From: Linyphia triangularis
Taxonomy: Eukaryota > Arthropoda > Arachnida > Araneae > Linyphiidae
DNA length: 64,000 bases
Direction: 5' to 3'
Assembly (NCBI GenBank): GCA_963978545.1
Contig: OZ021724.1
Span: forward strand, 27,517,933-27,581,932
The notes under the pieces were generated by a model. The model was given only the letters and a program-made list of their open reading frames with translations. It had not been told where the DNA came from and did not search any database. This document shows, in pieces, positions 24,044 through 34,620 of the stretch. Numbering within the stretch: the first letter of the stretch is position 1; each line of letters starts with the position of its first letter. The position numbers and the translations under genes are program-made.

Positions 24044-24055
24044 TAAAAATACCAG

Positions 24056-24237
24056 GCCGACCAAACGGTATAGTGGTTAGCGTCCTAGCTTCTAGACCGC
24101 GAGGTTGCGGGTTCGAGTCCCATGTTAGGCATGGGTGTTTGTAAATGTATGTTGGCTTGTCTAATGACGAATGTTTCGGCGCATTATAGCCCTCGTGTTG
24201 CTGACGGCGCCAGATAATCTGAATACCACCAACCAAC
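24056..24237 (+). mobile_element. SINE-A copy 4
   Basis: A full-length sense copy: head GCCGACCAAACGGTATAGTG, B box GGTTCGAGTCC and tail ACCACCAACCAAC. TAAAAATACCAG (24044-24055) and TAAAAATATCAG (24238-24249) form a 12-bp target duplication with one difference. Confidence 0.93.
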
Positions 24238-24249
24238 TAAAAATATCAG

Positions 24250-24796
24250 AAATAGTCTAAAAATTTTTGGAAGTTGTGATAGTATTCAGTAGATGACAGA
24301 ACCATAAGAGAAAAACGTAATTTAAGTACTTTAAGGAAGTCTAAGAAATATTGAATCACACTGTAATAGGACTATCTAATTCTAATGAACTGCCAAAAAA
24401 TTAATTCATCTATACAATCTTAAATTATTTATATTATAATATGAGTAGTGTATACGGTCCCATTACTCCTATTAAATTCTTAAATCCTACATTTTGGTTG
24501 TAAAATTAAAGATATGTAAAGGTATTAGTTCAGTGCTTGGTGGATTACAGTCTATCCCTAATAGTCTACATGGTAAAAGAAATATTATAAACCACTGGTA
24601 TGTGCAATGGAATACAACAACCAGGTCTAATCTGAAATATCACATTTCAGCCAATTCTGTGTCATAAACCTAGATCATATGCCACTATATTTTAAATTAG
24701 AAGCTTGCACTTGATAGAGATTGATAAAGATTTTTAGATTGGATAGAGATTTTTAGATATTTGACCTTACGCGGTTTTATGCCCACTAGGTCTCAT
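24250..24796. other. AT-rich DNA, nothing recognised
   Basis: No gene or repeat identified between two SINE-A copies in the same orientation. Confidence 0.4.
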
Positions 24797-24806
24797 TAAC
24801 AAAGAG

Positions 24807-24986
24807 CCGACCAAACGGTATAGTGGTTAGCGTGCTAGCTTCTAGACAGCGAGGTTGCGGATTCGAGTCCCGTGTTAGACATGGGTGTTTGTAAATGCAT
24901 GTTGGCTTGTATAATGATGAATGTTTCGGCGCATTATAGCCCTCGTGTTGCTGACGGAGCCAGATAATCTGAAAACAACCAACCAC
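24807..24986 (+). mobile_element. SINE-A copy 5
   Basis: A full-length sense copy. The B box is changed to GATTCGAGTCC and other substitutions give it more drift than copy 4. TAACAAAGAG at 24797-24806 is repeated exactly at 24987-24996. Confidence 0.93.
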
Positions 24987-24996
24987 TAACAAAGAG

Positions 24997-26547
24997 CACA
25001 TTCTTTAAAAAAAAGAAGAAAAAAAGTTTAAAATATCGGGAGATGTTTATTCAAATAGGGAGGTAGTATTTTATAACTCATCGTAAGTACTGTTCAAAGC
25101 GCATGAAATTTCCTTAAAGCCAAAAGAAAACTTCTCAATTTTCGAAAACCACACATTCTTTTATTTTCATTTTCTTCCCCATCCTTAGTTATCATCCAGA
25201 TTCTCACTTCTTTAGAACAATGACGTCACAAAATTTCCCCTTCTTTCCATCTCACCGAGTAAAAGTGTAGCTTAAGCCCCTTAAGATCAATACCTTTGAT
25301 AGCACGTACCTTCCTTCTTGTTTTCTTCAGCTTCTCATCTTCGCAAGTTATAAATATATTTTCATTATGGGTTTATTGTGCGAAGCCTTTGTCGACTATT
25401 GAGGGGGCTTATCTGACGAAGGCGCACGTTATCTGTTTGTAAGACATGCTTTTAGAATATTCGAAAAGTTGTAGTTTCGAACAAATTGCTCCAGCAACCG
25501 AAAATTTTGAAAGGGAATCTACTAAAGTGTATTACTTGGGATATATGTAAAGGGCTTCGAAAAATTCCTTTCGATCTTTTCAAGGTACAGAGTTTTTTTG
25601 CTTTCTTTTTCGTGAGTGGAAATTCTGCTTGCTTTTTACCTTCTAAGTGAACTGAAATGAAAAGCAAAAAATCGCCAGCGTTATGAATATTCTAAGAAGA
25701 CTTAGGAATTTTTGAAACTAGTATGTTTGAAATGAAAAAAAAAAAAAAAAAAAGGAAAGATTCCATTGCCGAGGAAAATGTTTACATCCTACTAACTAAA
25801 GAATGTTTTTTGAGAGGGTTTTATGAAAGATTTTTTGAGCAACTGCTTACGTAAATCTTTCTTTTTCAAAAGAGTATAGTTCTTGGGAGCTTTGAAATAC
25901 TTCAGTTGCGAAAGATTTTTCTTGGATTTTTAACAACTATTGAGGATAAGTCTTACCAAACAACCTTTTCATGTTCATGTAAGTAAGAGGGAGAAAATAG
26001 TTTTTTCTGTTGAAAATTTTCGAGGAATTTGCGTATAGTTTTTTTTTTCTCTGTATGCCGAGTCTCTTTTAAATTGGTACCTTTGTAAGACGTATGATAC
26101 AGTTCTTCTTTTTTGAGGTATGTTTATTCGTGGAATATTTTTTCCCGTTTGTCTATTCAATTGAGGTGAGTGTCAGTGTTGCCTTAATATCGTAAGCGAA
26201 TATTTCAAAAGATTTTATTAGTTTAACGTAAAATGTATTACATAATGGACGAATTCTCTTTAGGCTAGTAATAAAAACGTTTAATAAAGGCTCATCTACG
26301 TTTGTCGAATGTAACACATACATACTAAGGCAGATCAAGGGTTTGAAAGTTATTTGTCTCTGAAAATTATACAAAAGGTTTCGTTTGCCAACCACTCTAT
26401 TTTAAGTGTTTCTAACTCTTTAAATTACTCAGTCCAATTCCTAAGTCAAGGATAGTGTTATTTTGTAGGTCCCCAAACAATACTTTAATGTGCATTTTAG
26501 CTTACTTGGTAAAATAGGAAAGTAAGTAGTAAACTAAGAAATCGGCA
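24997..26547. other. Unrecognised DNA with pyrimidine-rich part
   Basis: No gene recognised. The segment 25,150-25,450 is less AT-rich and contains an isolated TGACGTCA (CRE-type palindrome) near 25222. There is an A run at about 25736-25753. Confidence 0.4.
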
Positions 26548-26925
26548 ATTAAAAAATATGAAATGATCAGTTGCAAAATAAATTATGGGCAGTCGTGCAA
26601 TAAAAATGGGAAGCTGTCAGATAAAAAAGGGGTAGTTATTCGAAAAGAAATGAGCATTTGAACGATAAGAAATGGATAGTTGTATCATAAGAAATGGGGA
26701 GTTATAAGATAAGGAATGAGCAGTTGTAAGAAATGACCGTTGAAAAATAAGAAAAGGGAAGTTGCAAAATAATGAATGGGAAATTGTAAAATAAAAATTG
26801 GGCAGCCGTGTAGTGAAAAATGAACAGTTGTAAAAAAAAATAAAAAATGGCAGTCCTAAAATAAAAAAAAATTAAATTAGAAACTGAGAAATAAAGAAAT
26901 GGAGAAGTTGACAAATGACAAATAC
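26548..26925. repeat. Degenerate minisatellite of about 28 bp, roughly 13 units
   Basis: The motif (G)CAGTTGTAAAATAAGAAATGG recurs about every 28 bases with many substitutions and length changes (GGGCAGTCGTGCAATAA, GGATAGTTGTATCATAAG, GAGCAGTTGTAAG, GGAAGTTGCAAAATAATG). Confidence 0.75.
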
Positions 26926-29464
26926 AGTCACACTGTACTTATGCGGCAAAGGTTTCGTTCTTAAATTGGATTGTTTCTTGACAGAAATACGATTGCAAGA
27001 TCAAGGAGCTTAGTGCAAGAGAAGAAATCAAGTGTCACTATATTTTTTCTCCCAGAACCTGTTAAATAAGTCAAGGAGCACAAAAAGAACATACAGTGCC
27101 AATACAGGCAAGTATCACAAATTCGTTATATCCTACGTTGATAACAGTTGATCGCATTTTTTGGATACTTCTTCCCACAGACACACCAATAACTTTTAGA
27201 ATAGGACTTGAGCTAAACTTCTTCCAAAAAGCATATACCAAACTTAAAACCTTGCCTCATCCATAATTTACACTACCATATCATATCAAATCTCGCATGA
27301 TTTGACAGTTTAATAATCCTTCAATTGACAATCTTTTAACTGAGCTTTGAAGACATTTACAGTTAACTTAATCCTTTTATATTTTAACCCTTCGATATTT
27401 TTGAATAATTCATCTATTCTTTCCTCCACCTCAAATGGTACATTCTAATTAAAAAAAACAACAACAATAGTTCTACGTTAAGATCACCCTCCCCCCCCCC
27501 GATGAAGAAAAACTAACGCCCCCCCCCCAAAAAAAAAAAGACACCAAACAAAATCGCCATACCCCATTGTGCAGAGACATCGGCCATCAACCCAGTGGAC
27601 ATAATCCAACTTGGGAACACAATTAGATTAAGCGACTAGGCAAAGGAATTCCTTGCCTGTCCCGATTGTTAGTCTTTAGGAAGAGGGAGGGATGAGACGT
27701 GCCTTTATGGGACGGGACATCTGTCTTGTCCCGGGTCCGATCCTAATGGGACATCTCGTTTCTTTGTCACGATGGCCGGATAAGTCAGGCTTCTTTATTC
27801 GGTTGGTCACTTCGTTATGTTCGGGATTGGGGGAATGTTGGAAGATGGATATTAAATAGGCAGTCGGTAGCTGCAGAACGTTCCTGATGGCCCCGGAAGC
27901 TAAGAGGCCAATTAAGTCATGTTATTTCCGAGTTCTCTTTGGTAGGCATAGATAAAAAGTGACTTGGTAGATGGAATAGTTCTTTACGACTTGGATATGT
28001 TTTTGAGGGTAGAAGTTAGGATACCTACTACTTGAAATGTTTTCTTCTCTTAAATGTTTGAATAAGTATGGTGATTTTACGAAAGCGATTAAATTACCGT
28101 TTCATTTTTATTGTTGTCGTGGAATTAATTAAAAACATAAATTGTATTTAGGATGGAATAAAATATTGATATTAAATAAAATAACTTCTACTAATGTTCA
28201 TTCTTAAACGAGAGAACGAATTTTTGCAAGAGCAGCATTAAACAAAAATACAAGAATTTGCGGATGCAGAATTTGTGTCTCTTTTTGAAAAGACTTAACA
28301 ATCGTTTCGCCAGATACAAAAATAATCATTATTTATATTAAGTTCAATTTTGTGTATATGGGTGTATTTAGTAAATTGCAATCTATCGTTTTCGGGATAT
28401 GGGGGGGGGGGGAATTTAATCAATAGTACGGAATATATGTTTTTTCGTAGTGGTCAAACACTACGAAACAAACTCGCTCAAAAATTCATAAATAAGTTTC
28501 AATTGCACATAAAAGTTGACAATCATACAGTGGATTGAAAGTTTTTTTTTTTTTTTTTCTTTTTGGGTGTTTTTTTACAATACTTAAACTACACTAATAT
28601 CGAATCAAAGGCAATATTTTTTTCAAATTATGGTCTTGTAAATTTGATGTGTTTTTTTGTATATAAAACAAAATTTATAATTTATTAATTATGTATCATC
28701 AAGAATTAATATCAGATTGTTACCCTTTTCCTAGTCATTTAAGCGTGAAGCTGCAATATTTTTTGAGAGGTTTAAAAATCTTTAAAAAATAATTTTTTTA
28801 AATCAATGATTCAATCAGTGGTGACCAACTTTATCCCAATTTGATAACTTTGAATAATATTTCAGTTAAAAAATAAATTAAAAATGACATTCTTCTTAAT
28901 CTTACGATAGAACAATTTTACTAATTAAAGTGTCCTTTGGTCGTTTCATCTGCGTTTTGAAAATTTAAAATAAAGTAAAAAAAGTGGTTTGATTCACATG
29001 GAATAAGAATAGTAGCATATATGTTAAGGCTAATTTAATAAATCTGTTTTTATGTAAAATACAGGTTATTGTTCTTTTAAAAAAACACCTAAAAACTGGT
29101 TATTATGTCCAATTAAAAAAAAAATTCATTACTTTTGCTAGTTATTTTATAAAATACCCAATGTATACATCTAATATAATTAATTTATTAGGATTTATTA
29201 AATTAACTAGTGATGTTATTTAATGAGGCTATTATAAATAATTGTAAAAAAATAATTTAATTTCAAAGTCAGTTTCATTACGAAATACATAAAAAAAAAA
29301 AGTCAAGTTACGAAGGAATATTTCTGTAAACTATTATTTATTAGAACAGAACAAACTGTCATGACATTTCGAATAACAATAGAATACCATTATTTTCGCA
29401 ACTTGATTTTAGTGGTAAACACTTTCCCCAAGCCCATTACAAGATCGTTTTTTTATCAATGAAC
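26926..29464. other. Unrecognised DNA including a GC-richer island at about 27,560-27,960
   Basis: The island contains GGGACGGGACATCTGTCTTG and CACGATGGCCGGATAAGTC, clearly less AT-rich than its surroundings and not repeated in the window. It has no long frame, so it is either non-coding or decayed. C runs precede it (about 27488-27528). The part 28,320-28,520 weakly resembles a piece of Rep-X (GGAATATATGTTTTTTCGTAG compared with the 49,030 region). Confidence 0.4.
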
Positions 29465-29645
29465 TTTATAAAACATCGATACAACTGAACAACATCAGCA
29501 TACTGTATCTATTTTTATACAAGCAGGCGGGGCAGGCCAATGCCCACACATTGCCTTTCTTGCGCATGCTCAAACGTTAAGTAGGGACGGACACCGGATC
29601 ACACTTTTGATCAATTGTAAACGATACCTTTGGGCTATAGAATAG
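29465..29645 (+). repeat. Dispersed repeat Rep-Y, copy 1 (5' part)
   Basis: The blocks CAACTGAACAACATCAGCAT, TTTTTATACAAGCAGGCGG and TGCCCACACATTGCCTTTC match the copy at 44,745-44,932 in order and spacing. It ends in a decayed version of the CTTGGGCTTAAAGCCCAGGG hairpin (CTTTGGGCTATAGAATAGTG). Confidence 0.75.
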
Positions 29646-29654
29646 TGGGATACA

Positions 29655-30430
29655 TAACATGATATAGCTATCTTAAAAATTGACCAACTGGAAATGGTAC
29701 CATACATGGTACATCCGGTACCACCAACATACTGGACTCCTCAAGACGAGTCCAATGACCTCCAACATGCCATACATATCTTGAAAAATGACAAAACCGG
29801 AAATGGTACCACCAATGATATACTCGGTGCCATCAATTATCATACTACTTAAAGATGGGTCCAACGACTCCCAACATGCCATACGTATCTTGAAAAATGA
29901 TCAACAGAATGTGATACCACTGATGGTCCTTCCGGTACCACCAACGATCATAATACTTCAAGACGAGTCCGACGACACCCAACATGCCACAGATATCTTG
30001 AAAAAGGACAAAATGGAAATGAAACCACCGACGGTACACTCGGTACCACCAACGATCATAACACTTCAAGACGAGTCCAACGACACCCAACATGCCATAC
30101 GTATCTTGAAAAATGATCAACAGAATGTGATACCACTGATGGTACATCCGATATCACCAACCGTCATAATTTTTTCAAGATGAATTCAAAGACACCTAAC
30201 GTGCCATAGCTATCTTGAAAAATGTCAAACCGGAAATGGTATCACCAACGTTACACTCGGCCTCACCGACGGTCATGGGTCTTCAAGACGAGTTCATCGA
30301 TACCAAACAACCCATAGTTATCACGAAAAACGACAAATCGGAAATGGTAATACCGACGGTACATTCGGTATCACCAACATCCTAAACTCTTCTACGAAAT
30401 CCAACACGCCATAGCTATCTTGATTAACAG
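29655..30430. repeat. Minisatellite of about 108 bp, about 7 units, open on both strands
   Basis: The block TATCTTGAAAAATGA recurs at spacings of about 105-111 bases through the tract, each followed by GGAAATGGTACCACC-like and CGAGTCCAACGACACCCAAC-like blocks. The central units are close to 108 bases, a multiple of 3, so long frames run across it: plus strand 29788-30183 (131 codons) and minus strand 29845-30147. The plus-strand peptide repeats about every 36 residues (ILKNDQQNVIPLMV, PPTIIILQDESDDTQHA). There is no start context or flanking gene evidence, so I treat the frames as by-products of the repeat. Confidence 0.85.
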
Positions 30431-30679
30431 ATCTGGAGAGCGTAGTGCGCGCCTTGCGCAATGAAACGTTTCAACAATACGACCAGTTTAGTACTGTTTG
30501 GTCCTTGCACAATGAAAAAGTATGGAACTTGCACAATGAAAAGTTTCAACAGTACGATCAGTGTAGTGATACGAGCAAACTTCTTCATCCAACTTCCTGC
30601 ATCGGAAACAGGCAGCCGCTGACGTTGATTGAAGCCTTGAAGCCTTTTTTGCCATACCTTTGAAAAGTGCGGGCGAGAC

Positions 30680-30730
30680 ACATTTTTGACCAAACGAAAA
30701 CAATACCCTCGGGCTTAAGGCCCAGGGAAA
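30680..30730 (+). repeat. Rep-Y 3' end, second piece
   Basis: ACATTTTTGACCAAACG followed by AATACCCTCGGGCTTAAGGC and CCAGGG matches the end of the 44,932 copy, including its terminal hairpin. The minisatellite and the segment 30,430-30,680 therefore sit between two copies of the Rep-Y end. Confidence 0.65.
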
Positions 30731-33700
30731 TTAATATAATAATAAGGTGCTTTTTTATTATGTGTACTAACTTGTTAGTATGATAAATATTAATAATTTG
30801 TAATTATTAAAAATTTGTCATATTAGTCAACAAAATTGATAATCTTGCAAAAAATAACCAGTTATTATGTATAATATTCAAAGTAATTAAATTAACCGCA
30901 ACATATATTTAAAAGTATATAATGGAACCTTAATTTAATAAACACTTAATTAGGAAATCCAATTGAAAAATTAAAGTTTGAACCCAAATCTTGCTATCAT
31001 TTTCATCCCCCCCAAAATATAATCATCACCTATGGAATTTTGTAGTATCCGATGGATGATCAAGTAAAAAAAGATCCATAAGTATACTCTAAAATCTTCG
31101 AAAGCTTCATCCCACTTTTCTTAAATAAGAAGTTACGAATTAAAGAAATAAAAATTACTTGTTATGAATTTTCCGTGAGGCGAAGCAAGCCTTCCTAATG
31201 TATCATATTATTTATATCTCAATAATGAAATCTGCTCTAGGGAGAATAGCGCATTAATGATTGATAAGCTGCACACGATTCTGGGATCCTTAAAGCCACC
31301 AGCGTATTCAATTATCGAAGCTCAACCCAGCTAGTTACATTTCGTGTAAGCCCAAAGTGGTCAGTTTACCTTTCACTCGCATATCCCAATACTACGATAT
31401 GGAGCAAGGATTAAAGATGGATAAGTCTAGTCAATGCAAACATGTGAAAGGAACATATGCTGTTTGCAGTATATTAGGTAGATAATTAGATGTCCATCAT
31501 TAGCACTTGAAATAACAAACGATGAATGTTCCTTTTTTTGTGTGTGTATGATTGCTTGATATTTAACAGTTGTGAATTTTGTTTAACTTAAATAATCCTA
31601 AATGAATGATTTTTATTTTGTACTTTGAATTGATGTTTTTCAACAAATTTAATGTATGCTTTTAATCAATCGGAATTAGGATTCATTGGATTTATTCTGA
31701 CGATAAATATTAAGTCGTTGAATTTTATAACAAGCTCGTGTCTAAGAATAAAAATTGAGATGAGCCCACTGCTTTGTCCAAAATGCTCTCTTCTGTGACT
31801 TAGTCATAAATCTATTGAGATGGAAAAGCTTCACTTTCAGCCTAAAAGTTATGAATGGTTAAAGACTCAAATGGGGATAGAAGACCCTTTTCTTCTTCGT
31901 CTTTATTGAAAAATAATTTGAAATTCACAACTAGCTTTGCAATTATACTTGTATAGTGTAAAATAACATTTTAAAAAGAATAATAATTTATTTAATTAAT
32001 AAAAAATAGTAGTTTTATTGGTATTAAAAGTGAAGTAATGATAAAGTATTAAGTGAACTAAAACTAAATGAACATTTTAAAATTCATTAATTTATGAAAT
32101 CTTGATAGAAATGCGAGGTGATATTCCCAAAAATGTTTAGATATTTTTCACAATTTTTTTTTTTTTTATCAATAGATGATAGGGATTTAGTTCAAATGGA
32201 TGATGCAGTATTCATTGTAAACAAAATAACTTTTAAAAATAATGCCTTAACACCTAATGTAATATTCACTTAAATGACACTGGTCCATTGCTCACAGATA
32301 CCAACAGCGTCATCTGTTATTGTAAAAAATAACTATTTTTCTCTATTTAGAAAAAAAAACCCGCAATATCTTCCGAGAATTTTTATGAAAACTATCAACT
32401 TTTAAATGTTCGTGAATTAAGTAGTTTTAAATAAACTGTTACTTTTGCATAACCCTGTATATAAGATAACATACAAATATAGTATACTTTTAAAAGCCTC
32501 ACATAAAACAAGCATTTTTTTTTTTTAATCTTCTTTTATCAGATTGGAGAAAAATTCACGAGGCGTTTAATGCCTTCAACAAACTCGCCACTTTTAGAAA
32601 GAAAAAAAAAAAAAAAAAAAAAAAATTCGAAAACAACCATTTTTGTTTTCCACAGAAACTTTTCGAATCGAACTCAACGGGTACAGTTAATCAAATCAAC
32701 AGGACCACTTCCCACACAAACTGTCTAGTTGACAATTACTTTTCTCCACTCTTTCAGACTGTTTTTTTTCTTCTTAAAAAGAATTCTTTTTAACACTACT
32801 TTACAAACTACAATACCAGTTTTTTGTTAGCCTCAAGTGCCAAACGCAAAAGACATACTGGATACTTCTTCTGAAAAAGTGTTAGTTCTTTTATTTTCGG
32901 TTGACATGCGACTAAAGTTCATTTATCTTTAAGGCTTGTTAAGGGTAAAGCTTTAGAATTTTTATGTCTATGGTCCATTCTGAATGCGGTTGTTGCTATG
33001 TACTAATGAGATTGTTGGAACACCTCCCTCCACCATTCTCATCAACAACGGAATTCATTTGAGAATAATTTGATTGATTATTTGATTTTATAAAGCAGTT
33101 TTAATTACAATACTTTAGTTTGATGAAATTAAAAAAAAATGCTTTTTAGAAAACTTGAATGAATTTTCAGTTTTACTGAAATTTTCTTACTTGTTTAATA
33201 TTTTTCTTTTTTTAAGATACTAAAACGTACCTAAATTTAATTAAAACTAAAAATTTAGTCAAATGTATATTTAACATAAACAACAGATAACTTCAATGTT
33301 AGCAACAGTAAACTTCAATAAGTAACCCTTGATTGAAATTTCATTTATCTTACTGAAAGATAACTACTCTCGCATCATTATTACTTATGCCCAGTTTATT
33401 AACATCTTAAAAGGCAATATATTTAAAAGAATATATCTAAAAATTAACATATTTCCAAGAATATCTGATAAAAAAAAAAAGCTCTGATAATTTCTGGTTT
33501 TATATCATACTAGTAGGCTTTTACTTTCAAGTTTGCTTGGAAAAATTACTTTTTTTTAAAGTTTATTACAGTTAAATATTATATTTTCATGATTACAAAT
33601 ACAATAAAACTTAATTTGGAGAGCAGAACTCGGCATGGTATGGTTGGTCCATCATAAAGTAATTAATGGAACTTTTTTAACATTTAAATTCAATTTATAA

Positions 33701-33869
33701 ATAAATATATAATGGAGGGAATTGTATAAAGCGAACTATATCTTTAAAACAGTAATGCATTAATTTATTAGAATTCAATGGGTGATGGATGAAGTTGAGA
33801 TTACTGCAGAGCCTACTTAACGCATTCCTTACATAAAGTACCCTCTCACTTGATTAAATCCGATAAAAA
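30731..33869. other. Unrecognised AT-rich DNA
   Basis: No gene or repeat recognised. The segment 31,180-31,480 is less AT-rich and unique in the window. An A run lies at about 32601-32624 and T runs at about 32153-32168 and 32514-32526. Confidence 0.4.
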
Positions 33870-33932
33870 CACAGTTTGGCCCTTGTGTTGCCCTTGCGCC
33901 TAATAAATCTGAAAAACGACCAACCAACAAAC
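33870..33932 (+). mobile_element. SINE 3'-tail remnant
   Basis: GCCCTTGTGTTGCCCTTGCG, then TAATAAATCTGAAAAACGACC and AACCAAC, parallels the last 55 bases of SINE-A (CCCTCGTGTTGCTGACGGCG, AGATAATCTGAAAACAACC). The tRNA-like head is missing. The sequence CCTTGCGCC fits the truncated subfamily seen at 38,627. Confidence 0.6.
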
Positions 33933-34128
33933 CCTACTATAAAATGCCAAAATAAAAAAAATTCATATTCGATTTTCAAACAAATAACACATATGCAATT
34001 GTATATAAGCAATTCTTCAGAAGAGGTGCTCATAACCATTCAATTAGTATATCATTTATTAATTTTTGGCTCTTATAAATTGAGAAAAAAGATCGTCACC
34101 AAAAAGAAATGGCTCAGAAATTATATAT

Positions 34129-34509
34129 TGTTATGAATTTTTCTCAAAAGAAATGATAACGCAGTTTTTTACTAAATAAAAACTATAATTTATTCTTCCT
34201 TCGAAAGCTCAAAAACTTCTTCGAACAACAAAAAAATTGCTATCAAGCTTCAAATATAAGCTTCGGTACGTTCTACTTCGAACACAGGGATAATTCAGGC
34301 TCAGTAAACAAATATCCAATGCTTTCCGAACAGAGTCCGATTCTCATCTGCTCGAATATATACATATTTTTTTTCGTTTCCTTTTAATATTTCGCAGCAG
34401 AAATATCTAGCAAAATCCTGTCAATCAATCGCTTGATCGAAATGACTAGAAATTTCCCGATAGATTTAGGTGTTGCCACCTTTTCCAACCTGAATTATCA
34501 CTGTTTACA
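34129..34509 (-). mobile_element. Candidate solo LTR
   Basis: On the minus strand the segment starts TGTAAACAGTGATAATTCAG and ends GAAAAATTCATAACA, the TG...CA form of LTRs. It contains a TATA-like stretch (ATGTATATATTCG) in its first half and an AATAAA signal near its end. No matching second LTR or internal retroviral-type gene is visible, and no clear 4-6 bp duplication flanks it. It could instead be an unrelated segment with chance ends. Confidence 0.4.
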
Positions 34510-34616
34510 AATTAAATTAAATAAAAATGGAACGTTAAAATACATACGTCAGTGTTTACAATTTTATACTCAATAAAATAAAATAGAACTTTAAAATAAA
34601 TATGTCACTATTTACA
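34498..34616. repeat. Short tandem repeat of about 55 bp, 2.3 units
   Basis: The words CACTGTTTACAA, CAGTGTTTACAA and CACTATTTACAA start at 34500, 34550 and 34606, each of the first two followed by AAATAAAAATGGAAC- or AAAATAGAAC-like sequence. The array overlaps one end of the candidate LTR and blurs its boundary. Confidence 0.7.
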
Positions 34617-34620
34617 ATTA

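Noticed and set aside
29788..30183. A 131-codon repeat protein gene
   Set aside because: The frame coincides with a 108-bp minisatellite that is also open on the opposite strand, without promoter, start context or unrelated flanking coding sequence.
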